NCBI RefSeq assembly: GCF_021117275.1
Contig: NZ_CP088245.1
Coordinates: 3,199,501-3,263,500 of the forward strand
From: Metabacillus sp. B2-18
GTDB lineage: Bacteria > Bacillota > Bacilli > Bacillales > Bacillaceae
DNA: 64,000 nt
Direction: 5' to 3'
A program made the translations under genes and the position numbers. The notes beneath the pieces are model-generated. The model made no database searches, was not told the origin of the DNA, and saw nothing but the letters and a program-made list of their open reading frames with translations. Shown piece after piece: positions 27,997-38,236 of the stretch (the stretch's first letter is position 1; every line of letters starts with the position of its first letter).

Positions 27997-29172
27997 TTAT
28001 GCATATGAGTGTAAGCCTGCAATAACTAAGTTAACAAAGATCAAGTTAAACATGATGATCGCAAAACCTACAACTGCAAGCCAAGCTGATTTTTCCCCAT
28101 GCCATCCTTTTGATAATCGAAGATGCAAATAAGCTGCGTAAAATAACCATGTTATAAGAGCCCATACCTCTTTTGGATCCCAACCCCAAAACCTTGTCCA
28201 GGCAATCTGAGCCCAAATCATCGCAAAGATAAGTGCACCAAGGGTAAACACTGGAAATCCAATTGCTACAGAGCGATATCCGATTTCATCAACAAGCTCA
28301 AGGTTCACATTTTTGGTGAATGGCTTTATCATTTGTCCGATGCGTTTTCGGAATATAAGTCGAACTAATCCATATAGAATTGTACCAACAATAACTGACC
28401 ATATAACTGTGTTAAGTTTTACTGCAGAAATGATTGCAGGCATCTTAACTAATGGTTCAAACTTTCCATCTGTCACTAGTTCACCCTTATGCGGTCCTAC
28501 TAATGCCGGTATCGTATAAGTCATAACAGCTTCTTGCTCATTTTTATCAATCCAATTAAAATCTGCTTGATAATCAAGACCTCTAAATGTACTTGTTATA
28601 ATAATGAATCCTAGTGTTACAACAAGGACGTACATAATAGATTCCAACCAAAAGGTTTTCTTTGATGCTTTTGTTTGATCAACAACTGTCACAAGGTGAA
28701 TAATTCCTGCCACAGCACTAATAGCTAAAATCGCTTGCCCTAAGGCAGCTGTTGTCACATGAATATATAACCAATGACTTTGTAGTGATGGGATTAGTGG
28801 ATTTATATCCGTTGGAAACATACTACCGTATGCAATAATTAATACGACAATAGGTAGAGTAAATAAACCTAAAATTGCCACCCTATAAATAAAGAATAAG
28901 ATAATAAAAGCAAGAACAAGCATCATACCAAAAGCTGTTGTAAATTCAAATAAGTTACTAACAGGTGCATGTCCTGATGCAATCCATCTTGTGATGAAGT
29001 AACCTAGTTGTGATAGAAAACCTAAGATGGTTGCTGCAACGGCTGCAATTGTCCACTTACTTATTTTATCCGATTTATTTCTTTTATCACGAATGGAGCC
29101 ACCGAACAAAAAGATAGCAACTAAATAGATAATAAAAGCAACCTCTAATAATGTACTACTTAATGCTGCCAC
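27997..29172 (-). CDS. resC: cytochrome c biogenesis protein ResC (CcsA-like)
   Basis: A 391-residue polytopic membrane protein with about eight helices. The CcsA haem-handling signature [20 protein letters not shown] (WWD-type tryptophan-rich motif) lies near residue 340, with conserved histidines in HVTTAALGQ and HLRL. With ResB it forms the system II complex that delivers and ligates haem to apocytochrome c. The start is GTG with GGAGGGG; it begins 19 nt after resB. Confidence 0.94.
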   Translation of the reverse strand: MAALSSTLLEVAFIIYLVAIFLFGGSIRDKRNKSDKISKWTIAAVAATILGFLSQLGYFITRWIASGHAPVSNLFEFTTAFGMMLVLAFIILFFIYRVAILGLFTLPIVVLIIAYGSMFPTDINPLIPSLQSHWLYIHVTTAALGQAILAISAVAGIIHLVTVVDQTKASKKTFWLESIMYVLVVTLGFIIITSTFRGLDYQADFNWIDKNEQEAVMTYTIPALVGPHKGELVTDGKFEPLVKMPAIISAVKLNTVIWSVIVGTILYGLVRLIFRKRIGQMIKPFTKNVNLELVDEIGYRSVAIGFPVFTLGALIFAMIWAQIAWTRFWGWDPKEVWALITWLFYAAYLHLRLSKGWHGEKSAWLAVVGFAIIMFNLIFVNLVIAGLHSYA

Positions 29173-29191
29173 AATTTCCCCTCCTTTAACA

Positions 29192-30814
29192 TTATTCTTT
29201 TTCTTTCTGATCTTTAGGCATATTCAAAGTGGTATCTTCTACTAGACTTTTAAGCTCTTTAGATAGACCATACCAGTTTTTATTTGTATGACCCGCAATT
29301 AAAACTTTGTCATCTTCACGCTTAATCCAGATTCGTCGGTGATTCCAATACATCCCTTGAATGACACCGATCATAAAGATCGCTCCACCAACACCTAGTA
29401 TCCATAGTGTTAGATCTTTTCGAACAGTCAGCGCTGTCAAATCTTTCGTTTCTATACCTTCAAATTTCATTTTAAATTTATTTTCGCCTGAAGGTTCAAT
29501 TGTTTGCTGAATAGCTACAAAACTTGACTCTCCCTCAGGAGTCTCAGGAGTGAACATTTTAAAAACAAATGCCGGATTATCAGGTATTCTCGTTTTCGTG
29601 GCAGGAACGCCCTCTTCATCAAAATAGAAGTCTGGTAAATATGTTGAGATTTCAACTTTATATCCATTTCCTAAATCATATTTTGTTTGAGGATCTAAAA
29701 GATCTACCGTGATTTTCCCATAGATTTTTTCTGTTTCTTTATCTATTAAACTGAATGTCATTTTATTTAGTTCATTTAGTTTATAGTCCACTTGATAAAG
29801 AGAAAATGATTCAAATTTCAACGGCTCATTTACTCTAATTTCTTCTTCCTTAACTTCTGTTAACTCAGGCGTTGCTCCGTGTACAATTTCCCCTTTTCTT
29901 TCATACAAGACAACATCTGATTGGAAATTTTTCACTACGCTACCGTCACCAACACGTGTAATTGCTTCTTCAAAAACTTCACTTTCTTTGTTTTTCTCGT
30001 AAACTTCCATAATAAAATCTTTGTTTTCAAGATAATAACGACCTTCGGTACCAGGGATAACCGCTGTTTCCCCTTCTCTAACCCAAAGTACCTCATCAAC
30101 ATACATTCCTGGAACAAAGCGAAGCATAGCACCAAATAAAAAGAGTATTAGCCCACAATGATTCACATAGGGACCCCATCTTGAGAATCGGCCTTTTTCA
30201 GCTAAAATATTTCCGTTTTCCACCCGAACACGATAGCGCTTTGAAGTTAGGCGTTTCTTTAGTAATTCTACATCATATTCTCTTGTCGCTGTGGAAGAAT
30301 ACAGCCTTTGGCGTTTCATAAATGAGGAATGTCTTGTAACACCTTGCTTTTTTAACGCTTTGTATAAAGGAACAAAGCGGTCTAAGCTGGCTATTACTAA
30401 GGAAATCCCTATTGATGCTACTAAGATCATGTACCACCATGATCCATATAAATTATGAAAACCTAATTCATAATAGATTTGGCCAAGAAAGCCATATTCA
30501 TCTTTATAAAACTCACTCGCTGTAACAGATCGTGGGATGTACATCTCCTGCGGAAACACAGTTCCCAACGCAGAAGCTAATAAGGTTAAGAAGATTAACC
30601 ACACACCTACCTTTACAGAGGAAAAGAAGTTCCAAATTTTATCGACAAATGTTTTTTTATATGTTTGAGAGCGTCTTGCAGACCCTTCGTATTTCATATC
30701 CAATAGTTTTTTATCTTCTTTTTTCTCTTTTTCTCCTATTGGATTACCACAAGATTCACATAATAGAGTTCCTTCCGGATTTGCATGACCACACTCACAT
30801 GTTACCTTATTCAT
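29192..30814 (-). CDS. resB: cytochrome c biogenesis protein ResB
   Basis: A 540-residue membrane protein of system II. The N-terminus carries a zinc-ribbon ([18 protein letters not shown]), as in B. subtilis ResB. Transmembrane helices occur at about 70-95, 127-150 and 215-235, followed by a large extracytoplasmic domain (about 240-470) and a last helix near 475-495. It works with ResC in haem delivery to the outer face. ATG with GGGGAG, 17 nt after resA. Confidence 0.95.
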   Translation of the reverse strand: MNKVTCECGHANPEGTLLCESCGNPIGEKEKKEDKKLLDMKYEGSARRSQTYKKTFVDKIWNFFSSVKVGVWLIFLTLLASALGTVFPQEMYIPRSVTASEFYKDEYGFLGQIYYELGFHNLYGSWWYMILVASIGISLVIASLDRFVPLYKALKKQGVTRHSSFMKRQRLYSSTATREYDVELLKKRLTSKRYRVRVENGNILAEKGRFSRWGPYVNHCGLILFLFGAMLRFVPGMYVDEVLWVREGETAVIPGTEGRYYLENKDFIMEVYEKNKESEVFEEAITRVGDGSVVKNFQSDVVLYERKGEIVHGATPELTEVKEEEIRVNEPLKFESFSLYQVDYKLNELNKMTFSLIDKETEKIYGKITVDLLDPQTKYDLGNGYKVEISTYLPDFYFDEEGVPATKTRIPDNPAFVFKMFTPETPEGESSFVAIQQTIEPSGENKFKMKFEGIETKDLTALTVRKDLTLWILGVGGAIFMIGVIQGMYWNHRRIWIKREDDKVLIAGHTNKNWYGLSKELKSLVEDTTLNMPKDQKEKE

Positions 30815-30831
30815 GCTGAAAACTCCCCGTT

Positions 30832-31353
30832 TTAAGGTTTTATCTTTTCCATATAATCTCTAATCATTCTTTCTGTTAAGGTTCCTGAAGTAATATCGAC
30901 TACAACTCCATCAGGATTAATCAAGAAGGTTGTTGGTAATGGTCCAACTCCATAAGCGTTTAATACTTGACGATCTTTGTCAAGGGGAATTGGGAAAGAT
31001 AATTCATGTTTGTTAACGAAGCTCTGAACAGCAACGTTTGACTCAGCAATGTTTACTGCTAACACCTCTACTCCCTGATCCTTATAATAATCATATTGGT
31101 TGTCCATATATGGCATTTCTCGCTCACATGGCTTGCACCATGTTCCCCAGAAGTTTAAGAACACTCCTTTTCCTTTGTAATCAGAAAGTTGATGCTCTTT
31201 TCCTTCTAAATCTACTAATACAAAATCTGGAGCTTTTGAACCGACCTTTACCTTTTCTTTACTAACAAAAAAGTTTGAATATAGCGTATATCCCAATGCA
31301 CCAATTAATAAAATTAATATGATAGAGCGCATAAGTAAACGTTTTTTCTTCAT
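30832..31353 (-). CDS. resA: thiol-disulfide oxidoreductase ResA
   Basis: A 173-residue membrane-anchored thioredoxin-like protein. An N-terminal anchor (about 8-28) precedes a thioredoxin fold with active site Cys73-Lys-Pro-Cys76 in [12 protein letters not shown] and cis-Pro in [10 protein letters not shown]. It reduces the haem-binding cysteines of apocytochrome c on the outer side. ATG with GGGGAG. First gene of resABC; rluB ends 94 nt upstream. Confidence 0.95.
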   Translation of the reverse strand: MKKKRLLMRSIILILLIGALGYTLYSNFFVSKEKVKVGSKAPDFVLVDLEGKEHQLSDYKGKGVFLNFWGTWCKPCEREMPYMDNQYDYYKDQGVEVLAVNIAESNVAVQSFVNKHELSFPIPLDKDRQVLNAYGVGPLPTTFLINPDGVVVDITSGTLTERMIRDYMEKIKP

Positions 31354-31447
31354 TTACATACTCCCCTACTATTCCAACATTCTAGGTCATTATATCACTA
31401 TCCAATTACACGATATGATAAATTTTTTGAAGTTTATGTGAAAATTA

Positions 31448-32179
31448 CTATGCCTGTTTTCCATGTTGTGCAAGAGCTCGAAGCTGTTTTACTTCATGTG
31501 GAGTTAGCTCCCTAGAATCACCTGTTGCTAGTCCACTTAAATTTAAAAAGGCAAATTTTTCTCTTTTTAGTTTCATTACCGGATGACCAATCGCTTCAAG
31601 CATGCGTCTTACTTGACGATTACGTCCTTCATGGATTTTTAATTCTACAATACATGTTCCCTTCTTTTTATCAACAGATAATACTTTCACATGTGCAGGC
31701 GCTGTTTTCCCATCTTCAAGATGAATACCTCGCTCAAGCTGACGAACCTTTTCTCTTGTTGGAATTCCTTTTACTTTTGCAACATAAGATTTCTCTACCT
31801 CATATTTTGGATGCATTAATATATTGGCAAATTCACCATCATTTGTTAATAAAAGGACTCCAGATGTATCATAGTCCAGTCTACCGATTGGGTAGATTCT
31901 CTGTTTTATGTAAGGGAAAAAGTCTGTAACAACCTTTCTTCCTTTATCATCCTTAACAGCTGAAATAACACCAGTTGGTTTATAAAGAAGTAAATAAACT
32001 GGTTCTTCCCGCTCTAGTGGAATACCTTCAACTTCTACTCGGTCTTGATCCGTAACTTTAATTCCAAGTTCCTTCACAACTTTCCCGTTCACTTTTACTT
32101 TTCCTTCTAAAATTAATTCCTCAGCCTTACGTCTAGAAGCTATACCAGCATGAGCAATTACTTTTTGTAAGCGTTCCAT
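31448..32179 (-). CDS. rluB: 23S rRNA pseudouridine synthase RluB
   Basis: A 243-residue RsuA-family enzyme. An S4 RNA-binding domain (MERLQKVIAHAGIASRRKAE) occupies residues 1-60 and the catalytic aspartate is in YPIGRLDYDTSGVLLLTND near 105. RNRQVRRMLEAIGHPVMKLK is the family motif III. It modifies 23S rRNA (U2633 in B. subtilis). A GTG three codons upstream overlaps the Shine-Dalgarno, so the ATG at 32179 is used. Same place upstream of resA as in B. subtilis. Confidence 0.94.
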   Translation of the reverse strand: MERLQKVIAHAGIASRRKAEELILEGKVKVNGKVVKELGIKVTDQDRVEVEGIPLEREEPVYLLLYKPTGVISAVKDDKGRKVVTDFFPYIKQRIYPIGRLDYDTSGVLLLTNDGEFANILMHPKYEVEKSYVAKVKGIPTREKVRQLERGIHLEDGKTAPAHVKVLSVDKKKGTCIVELKIHEGRNRQVRRMLEAIGHPVMKLKREKFAFLNLSGLATGDSRELTPHEVKQLRALAQHGKQA

Positions 32180-32479
32180 CTCTTTCACCTCGATAACATA
32201 TTACTGCTTTCTATGTATTTTCACAAGTTACGACAATTAGGATGCTCGGTTTAAGTTATTCTTTATTCCTAAAAAACCATAGTTAATAATAACAAGCTAA
32301 AATAATAGATACATCAGTTTCAAACCTGTTCGACAAAATTTTGCTTTATCATCATACCATAATTTCAATAGCATGTAGTAATGACTCATTTAAATTTCTT
32401 TTGCTATCGACTATTAAAACTTATCCTTTCTAATAGTACAAAAGAAAGGAACTTGACGTAAGCCAAGTTCCTAGTAATC
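32180..32479. other. intergenic region between spmB and rluB
   Basis: About 300 bp. The spmB terminator lies at its spmB end; the remainder up to rluB is A/T-rich and presumably carries the rluB promoter, but no convincing pair of boxes stood out and no small gene was seen. Confidence 0.5.
32447..32472 (-). terminator. rho-independent terminator of dacB-spmA-spmB
   Basis: AGGAACTTG pairs with CAAGTTCCT, an 8-nt loop and minus-strand TTTCTTTT, close behind the spmB stop. Confidence 0.85.
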
Positions 32480-33010
32480 CTATGCAAATAATAATGTGAC
32501 AATCACAATTGCTGCAATTATTCCAACGAGATCTGCAAGTAATCCTACTTTTAATGCATCCCCCATTTTTCTAATTCCCACTGCACCAAAATAGACAGTT
32601 AAAACATATAATGTCGTGTCAGTACTTCCTTGCATGGTTGCAGCTAACATTCCGATAAAAGAATCTGGCCCATATGTTGCAATTATATCGGAAGTTAATC
32701 CGAGTGCAGCTGTACCGGATATCGGTCTAATAAATGCTAAAGGCACTATTTCTGCGGGTATATTTAACAGCTCTAATGCAGGCTTCATAAAATTCATAAG
32801 AAACTCTAAAGCACCCGAAGCTCTAAATACAGAAATTGCGACTAACATCCCTACAAGGTAAGGTATGATCGAAAAGGAAATAGTAATTCCTTCTTTACCG
32901 CCTTCTACAAATGATTCGTAAGTAGGCACCTTCTTTAAAGTACCGTAAATAAGAATAAAACCAATAATAACAGGTATAATCCATAATGAAATGACTCCTA
33001 TAATCCCCAA
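32480..33010 (-). CDS. spmB: spore maturation protein B
   Basis: A 176-residue integral membrane protein with about five helices, of the nucleoside-recognition (Gate) family. Conserved FIRPISGTAALG and MLAATMQGSTDTTLYVLTVY are typical of SpmB. With SpmA it is needed for proper spore core dehydration. The start is TTG with AAAGGGTG overlapping the end of spmA; translation is probably coupled. Confidence 0.94.
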   Translation of the reverse strand: MGIIGVISLWIIPVIIGFILIYGTLKKVPTYESFVEGGKEGITISFSIIPYLVGMLVAISVFRASGALEFLMNFMKPALELLNIPAEIVPLAFIRPISGTAALGLTSDIIATYGPDSFIGMLAATMQGSTDTTLYVLTVYFGAVGIRKMGDALKVGLLADLVGIIAAIVIVTLLFA

Positions 33011-33016
33011 GTTCGA

Positions 33017-33604
33017 TCACCCTTTTCTGTTTCTCCTGTAATAAAAGAATCGATCTATCATGATTGCCCCGACAGTTGATAGAAATGTTGCAATTAAAGT
33101 TGGTCCTACTATACTGGTTGGTGACGATGAGCCATAGGTCATCATAATGGCAATGACTGTAGTTGGAATTAAGGTTAAGCTTGAAGTATTAATGGCTAAA
33201 AAGGTAATCATCGAACGACTAGCTTTGTCAGATCCTCCATTTAGTACTTTTAGCTGTTCCATCGCTTTAATCCCAAGCGGTGTTGCCGCATTACCTAGTC
33301 CAAAAAGGTTCGCCATCATATTTGAGAGCATATAGCCCATAGCAGGATGATCTGGTGGTACTTCGGGAAACAATCTTGTCACAATCGGCTTAAACAAATT
33401 ACCTAGTTTTTCTAATAATCCAGCTTCTTCAGCAACCTTCATTAAACCTAGCCAAAATACCAACACACTAATCAATCCAATTGAAATAGTAACTGCCTCT
33501 TTTCCACCTTTAAAAATTGCTTCGTTTACTTCATCCATTGTTCCATTAAACATGGCAAAAACGATCCCAATAACTGTTAATAACACCCATATTAAATTAA
33601 CCAT
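33017..33604 (-). CDS. spmA: spore maturation protein A
   Basis: A 195-residue membrane protein with about four to five helices, Gate-domain family. NLFGLGNAATPLGIKAMEQL and FLAINTSSLTLIPTTVIAIM are the SpmA hallmarks. It acts with SpmB in spore dehydration. Its ATG overlaps the dacB stop, and dacB-spmA-spmB form the sigma-E operon known from B. subtilis. Confidence 0.94.
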   Translation of the reverse strand: MVNLIWVLLTVIGIVFAMFNGTMDEVNEAIFKGGKEAVTISIGLISVLVFWLGLMKVAEEAGLLEKLGNLFKPIVTRLFPEVPPDHPAMGYMLSNMMANLFGLGNAATPLGIKAMEQLKVLNGGSDKASRSMITFLAINTSSLTLIPTTVIAIMMTYGSSSPTSIVGPTLIATFLSTVGAIMIDRFFYYRRNRKG

Positions 33605-34746
33605 TAGCTAACACCTGTTATTGCAAAAAATAAGTTTTTAAAAAGATCCCAAAATGAGCCTTTAGGCTTTTCGACCTTTCCATTATCAAAATAAATCGGG
33701 ATGTCAGCTATCTCTCGCTCTTCAACTTTGACAGACAGTTCTCCTACTACATTCGGAACTTTTTCAAGATCTTCCCATTCTTCTTGTGGTTTTTGCAATG
33801 AAATATTAATTCGAACGTTTTCTTGCTCTTCTTTTGTAAGCGGGTAAAGTACATCTCGGTTTATAAAGACTTTATTATCATAAAATTCATTTTCTATATC
33901 ACTAAGTGTACCTTGATGCTTTAGATTTACTAACTCATAGTTATTAAATGCATAGTTATGAAGATTCATATGATCTTTCCAATCATCCGGATCATTTAGT
34001 GTTACCACAATCGTATCCATTCCACCCTTTGATGCAGTTGAAACCAACGTTCTTTTTGCTCTAACTGTATAACCCGTTTTACCACCCGTACTATATTTAT
34101 AAAGGCTAGTTAACAATTTATTTTTGTTATGCCATACTCTGTCCCATTTTTCATTAGGATTAGGAGCTTTATGAGTTTCAGTCCCAGAAATTTCTTGATA
34201 AGTATTATTCTTCATTGCATATTGAGTTAGAATGGCCATATCATATGCTGTTGAATAATGATTTTCATGATCATCAAGCCCATGAGGGTTAGCAAATTCA
34301 GTATTTGACATCCCAATTTCTTCTGCTTTTTGGTTCATCATGACAACAAACCCCTCTAGACTACCTCCTACATGTTCAGCAATAGCGACTGCTGCATCAT
34401 TTCCAGATCGCAGCATCAGTCCATAAACTAAATCTTCTAGTTTAATTTTTTCACCCTTCTGTAAATATACCGATGACCCCTCAGCTCGAATGGCTTGTTC
34501 ACTAACTGTTGCCATTTCATTTAGTTTTCCAGACTCTATGGCAAGAATGGCTGTCATGATTTTTGTAATACTAGCAATACGCATTTTTTTATGTGCCTGC
34601 TTTTCATAAAGAATTCTTCCAGATTCCTGCTCTATTAATATGGCAGTTTGAGCACTAACACCAACAGCAGATGTTTGCTTAGGAACGATTCCCATTAACA
34701 AAAAAATGATGATAAAACCTGCTGTCACTTTCTTAATATGCGGCAT
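33604..34746 (-). CDS. dacB: sporulation D-alanyl-D-alanine carboxypeptidase DacB (PBP5*)
   Basis: A 380-residue low-molecular-weight penicillin-binding protein. A signal peptide (about 1-30) is followed by the serine peptidase domain with SITKIM (SxxK), RSGND (SxN) and GGKTGYT (KTG), then a C-terminal beta domain and a final hydrophobic helix. Position before spmA-spmB identifies it as DacB, which trims cortex peptide side chains. The open frame runs 16 codons further upstream; ATG 34746 starts the signal peptide though its ribosome-binding site is modest. Confidence 0.93.
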   Translation of the reverse strand: MPHIKKVTAGFIIIFLLMGIVPKQTSAVGVSAQTAILIEQESGRILYEKQAHKKMRIASITKIMTAILAIESGKLNEMATVSEQAIRAEGSSVYLQKGEKIKLEDLVYGLMLRSGNDAAVAIAEHVGGSLEGFVVMMNQKAEEIGMSNTEFANPHGLDDHENHYSTAYDMAILTQYAMKNNTYQEISGTETHKAPNPNEKWDRVWHNKNKLLTSLYKYSTGGKTGYTVRAKRTLVSTASKGGMDTIVVTLNDPDDWKDHMNLHNYAFNNYELVNLKHQGTLSDIENEFYDNKVFINRDVLYPLTKEEQENVRINISLQKPQEEWEDLEKVPNVVGELSVKVEEREIADIPIYFDNGKVEKPKGSFWDLFKNLFFAITGVS

Positions 34747-34830
34747 AATACATCCACGTCCCCTTACTCGTTCGTTTTGTACAAGTTTATGCACGTGGAC
34801 AAAGCTTATGAATGAAAATTTGTAAAAATG

Positions 34831-34864
34831 AAGGCTTTCACTAATTTATAATAGTGAAAGCCTT
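34831..34864 (-). terminator. rho-independent terminator of ypuI
   Basis: AAGGCTTTCACTA pairs with TAGTGAAAGCCTT over 13 bp with an 8-nt loop; the minus-strand 3' side continues CATTTTTAC. Confidence 0.82.
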
Positions 34865-34893
34865 TGTTTTTCTTATATCCATAGAAGCTTATT

Positions 34894-35361
34894 TTATAAT
34901 TGTGACTGAACCCCAAAATCTATTTCTTCACGAATGGTTATAAAATCCTTTTCCAAGGAATAAATAAATCGAACGAATGAGGGAGGGGCAGTTTTTCTAA
35001 AAACGATCATTTCTGAATCAGTATAAGAACAACGACTATTTTCATACCATGTGTCATTTTTGGGATGAAAAAACCTTTCAATACACTGATAATAAATTTT
35101 CTCAAATAGCTGCCTTGCATAAGAGGGTGTTATGATCGAATTTCTTATCATTTGACGACAAGCATCAAGTGCCTCCTCACAAAAGACTAACAAACTTCGT
35201 GCAGCTCTTAGTAACTCAAGTAAATATGGTTTTTCACACTCAACTTCATCTTCTAAAGACCGTATCGTGACTGAATTCATGTAAGTTGTCATTTTTTCAA
35301 CTACATTTTCTAAAAAGAATGCCACTTTTTCTGTCTCAGCTTTAATTAATGTGTTGTCCAT
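34894..35361 (-). CDS. ypuI: YpuI family protein (DUF3907)
   Basis: A 155-residue soluble protein of unknown function at the ypuI position between scpB and dacB. It is helical in the first two thirds (FFLENVVEKMTTYMNSVTIR, LLELLRAARSLLVFCEEALD) and ends in a beta-rich part. No catalytic motif or signal peptide is visible. Three starts lie close together (35385 TTG, 35370 ATG, 35361 ATG); AGAGG nine bases before the last one favours 35361. Confidence 0.8.
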   Translation of the reverse strand: MDNTLIKAETEKVAFFLENVVEKMTTYMNSVTIRSLEDEVECEKPYLLELLRAARSLLVFCEEALDACRQMIRNSIITPSYARQLFEKIYYQCIERFFHPKNDTWYENSRCSYTDSEMIVFRKTAPPSFVRFIYSLEKDFITIREEIDFGVQSQL

Positions 35362-35436
35362 AGGACACATCCTCTTCCCTTCCAAGCAGGTTTATTTACC
35401 TCTTATGTCATCATTAGAATATTATTACTTTCATAT

Positions 35437-35502
35437 AAAAAAAGACTGCTCAATTTAAAATATTTTCCCTCTATCTAGGCAAGATATCTTAAATCAGCAG
35501 TC
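35437..35502 (-). terminator. long hairpin terminator after scpB
   Basis: Minus-strand GACTGCTGATTTAAGATA pairs with TATTTTAAATTGAGCAGTC (one bulge) around a loop of about 30 nt, then seven T. It follows scpB directly. Confidence 0.75.
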
Positions 35503-35506
35503 AATA

Positions 35507-36103
35507 TTATTTTAATTCCTCTAATGTTTCATTAAATTTTTCAAAGAATAAATCTGCTTCTTCTTGTTCAAATGCATCATCTGATTTCTCTGGAAGTGGT
35601 GGAAGTTCTTTAATTGATTTTAGACCAAAATACTCTAAAAATTCTTTTGTGGTTCCATAAAGAATTGCCCGTCCTGTTCCTTCGGCTCTTCCTACCTCTT
35701 TAATTAGAATCTTGGAAACCAGCGTTTGAATAGGTCTTTCTGTTTTCACTCCGCGAACTTCTTCTATTTCTGCTCTTGTGATTGGCTGTCGATACGCCAC
35801 AATAGCTAATGTTTCCAATGCTGCTTGTGAAAGTGAAGCATTTCCTGGGGATTCAACTAATTTTTTCAAATATGTTGCATGTTCTTTTTTTGTTGTTAGT
35901 TGATAATGCCCTGCCACTTCAACAAGCTCTATACCTCTATTTTTTTGTTTATAACTGTCAGAGAGCTCACTTAAGATATCCTTAACTTCTTGTTCTTCGA
36001 GCTCCAACACCATCGCTAACTGTTTTAGGGAAAGACCCTCGTCTCCTGAAGCAAATAATAATGCTTCAACGATTGAATTCCACTCAATCACACCTAAGGC
36101 CAT
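35507..36103 (-). CDS. scpB: chromosome segregation and condensation protein ScpB
   Basis: A 198-residue protein made of two winged helices. [20 protein letters not shown] begins the first; [29 protein letters not shown], split by the conserved proline, is the family block. With ScpA and Smc it forms the condensin that resolves replicated origins. It starts 3 nt after the scpA stop with GGGGAG inside the end of scpA. The C-terminus is an acidic tail. Confidence 0.95.
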   Translation of the reverse strand: MALGVIEWNSIVEALLFASGDEGLSLKQLAMVLELEEQEVKDILSELSDSYKQKNRGIELVEVAGHYQLTTKKEHATYLKKLVESPGNASLSQAALETLAIVAYRQPITRAEIEEVRGVKTERPIQTLVSKILIKEVGRAEGTGRAILYGTTKEFLEYFGLKSIKELPPLPEKSDDAFEQEEADLFFEKFNETLEELK

Positions 36104-36106
36104 GAA

Positions 36107-36850
36107 TTACTCACTCCCCATTATATAAATATCTGCAAAATTATTTTCTTGTTCAATTAAAATTAAATGTGATTTCATTAATTCTAAAATAGCCAAAAAG
36201 GTAACAACTAAGTGATCTTTACTGTTTGAAGGAAACAAATCACTAAAACGGCGCCTACCTGAATGTGTACGCAAATCAGTGAGAATTTCCTCCATCCGCT
36301 TCTCGATCGGAATTTCTTGACGAGCAATTTTTGTTTGTACAGGCTTTTGAATTTTCTTTCTCCGAAGCATCTTTTGAAAAGCCCCTAACATATCATAAAT
36401 GGTTACATTTAAAGAGTCGATTTGCTGCTGTGAATCTGATACATATTCACTCAAGTCACTTGGAGCCTTTGTGAAAACTTGGGAACGACCTTCTTCAAGA
36501 GTTCTTAAATCATCTGCAGCTTCTTTATATTTCCTGTATTCAATTAACCTTCTCATTAATTCATCACGTGGGTCTTCTTCTGGTTCTTCACCAAATTCAT
36601 CCTCAAATAGCTCTTCTTCTTGTTTCGGAAGAAGCATTCTACTTTTAATAGAAAGAAGCGTTGCAGCCATAACCAGATACTCTGACGCAATATCAAGGTG
36701 AAGCTCCTGCATCGTGTGAATATAAAGCATATATTGTTCCGTTATTTCTGAAACAGGTATATCATATATATCAATTTCTAAGCGATTTATTAAGTGAAGT
36801 AACAGATCTAAAGGACCTTCAAAAGCATTAATTTTAACATGATATTGCAA
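36107..36850 (-). CDS. scpA: chromosome segregation and condensation protein ScpA (kleisin)
   Basis: A 247-residue bacterial kleisin. The N-terminal VKINAFEGPLDLLLHLINRL and EIDIYDIPVSEIT bind the Smc coiled-coil neck; an acidic middle (PKQEEELFEDEFGEEPEEDP) and a C-terminal winged helix (VVTFLAILELMKSHLILIEQ) bind the Smc head. The start is TTG seven bases after GGTGGG; no ATG is available that keeps the N-terminus. Same pair and order as in other Firmicutes. Confidence 0.95.
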   Translation of the reverse strand: MQYHVKINAFEGPLDLLLHLINRLEIDIYDIPVSEITEQYMLYIHTMQELHLDIASEYLVMAATLLSIKSRMLLPKQEEELFEDEFGEEPEEDPRDELMRRLIEYRKYKEAADDLRTLEEGRSQVFTKAPSDLSEYVSDSQQQIDSLNVTIYDMLGAFQKMLRRKKIQKPVQTKIARQEIPIEKRMEEILTDLRTHSGRRRFSDLFPSNSKDHLVVTFLAILELMKSHLILIEQENNFADIYIMGSE

Positions 36851-37017
36851 ATTCTATCCCACCATTCTTACAACTAGCCACCATATAGTATAGAGCAATT
36901 TTTCGACATGTCCAATAGTTATTTCATTCGTTTGATCATAAGTTGGCAATGATCAATTAAATAAGCCATTTTCGATTATTTAAATAAAAATACCCTGTTT
37001 CTAGTCATTAGCCCATA

Positions 37018-37043
37018 CACATCAGCGTTTTGCTCATATATTA
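37018..37043 (+). promoter_or_regulatory. candidate sigma-K promoter of the YjcZ-like gene
   Basis: CATATATTA at 37035-37043 matches the sigma-K/sigma-E -10 consensus CATANNNTA, and an AC dinucleotide 16 bp upstream (37017-37018) fits the sigma-K -35. It lies 36 bp before the ATG of the microprotein. Confidence 0.5.
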
Positions 37044-37079
37044 CAAGTGTAACAGCTAATCATTAAGGAGGAATAAAAC

Positions 37080-37172
37080 ATGGGTGAACATGGTTTTAAC
37101 TATAGCGGAGGATTCGCGTTAATCGTTGTATTGTTTATTTTATTAATTATCGTTGGTGCTGCTTGGTTATAA
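37080..37172 (+). CDS. YjcZ family sporulation microprotein
   Basis: A 30-residue protein, MGEHGFNYSGG followed by a single hydrophobic helix ending in AAWL. This is the YjcZ-family pattern: glycine/tyrosine-rich head and one transmembrane-like helix, found in several tiny Bacillus spore proteins. AAGGAGG lies eight bases before the ATG, a terminator follows directly, and a sigma-K-like promoter precedes it, so it is a complete single-gene unit expressed in the mother cell or spore by inference. It is too short for standard gene calling, but the ribosome-binding site, frame and terminator all agree. Confidence 0.85.
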   Translation: MGEHGFNYSGGFALIVVLFILLIIVGAAWL

Positions 37173-37182
37173 TAGCAACAAG

Positions 37183-37209
37183 AAAGCTGCTGACATTCAG
37201 CAGCTTTTA
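37183..37209 (+). terminator. rho-independent terminator of the YjcZ-like gene
   Basis: AAAGCTGCTGA pairs with TCAGCAGCTTT over 11 bp with a 3-nt loop, 10 nt after the stop; the T tail is short (TTTTAA). Confidence 0.85.
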
Positions 37210-37276
37210 ATCTGTTTTCGGAAAAATTTATGGTACACTACTTACACAAATTAATTATGGTGGAGGTGAAACAACT

Positions 37277-37798
37277 ATGTATGATGCTGCATACATTGAT
37301 TATCTCATTTATTTTCACTGTGAAAGAGACTATTTTGAATGTCATGAGGTGTTAGAGGAACACTGGAAACAGGATCCACCGAAAGAAAGAAAAAAACATT
37401 GGGTGGGATTCATTCAAATTGCTGTTTGTGCTTATCATCATAGAAGGGGAAATTTTGCAGGGGCTTTGAAAATGATATCGAATGCGATACATATCCTTGA
37501 AAATGATTCATTAAATATCAAGAAATTAGGCTTACATAATGAAGAGTTAATTAAAACCCTAAAGAAACGCAAACATGAAATTCTTGATCATAAACCCTAT
37601 TATAGTTTTAACCTACCTATAAGAGACGATAAATTAATGAGTCTTTGCCTAAAGCGTTGTTCTGAGAAAAACCTTAGTTGGGGTGTGGATAGCGACTTAA
37701 CTGATGAATTTTTGTTAAATAAACATACAAAACGTAATCGCACAGATGTTATTAATGAAAGATTGCACCAGCTGAAAATCCGTAAAAATAAAAATTGA
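37277..37798 (+). CDS. ypuF: DUF309 domain protein YpuF
   Basis: A 173-residue protein. The N-terminal two thirds are the DUF309 helical domain with the conserved FHCERDYFECHEVLEEHWK and HWVGFIQIAVCAYHHRRGNF motifs, rich in His and Glu that resemble a metal site; the C-terminus is basic. The function of the family is unknown. It lies between scpA and ribT in the same relative place as B. subtilis ypuF. ATG with GGAGGTGA. Confidence 0.88.
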   Translation: MYDAAYIDYLIYFHCERDYFECHEVLEEHWKQDPPKERKKHWVGFIQIAVCAYHHRRGNFAGALKMISNAIHILENDSLNIKKLGLHNEELIKTLKKRKHEILDHKPYYSFNLPIRDDKLMSLCLKRCSEKNLSWGVDSDLTDEFLLNKHTKRNRTDVINERLHQLKIRKNKN

Positions 37799-37802
37799 AA
37801 TG

Positions 37803-37837
37803 AAGAAGCCGGAAATCACAATGATTTCCGGCTTCTT
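37803..37837. terminator. bidirectional terminator between ypuF and ribT
   Basis: A 16-bp perfect stem (AAGAAGCCGGAAATCA with its complement) around a 3-nt loop, with T runs on both sides, serving the convergent genes ypuF (+) and ribT (-). Confidence 0.93.
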
Positions 37838-37838
37838 T

Positions 37839-38198
<360 letters not shown>

Positions 38199-38236
38199 TC
38201 ATTAACGAATTAGCTTCCTCTAAGAAAGCAAAAGTA

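Noticed and set aside
29935..30135. Second minus-strand frame inside resB
   Set aside because: It is an alternative frame of a well-conserved gene without its own start signals.
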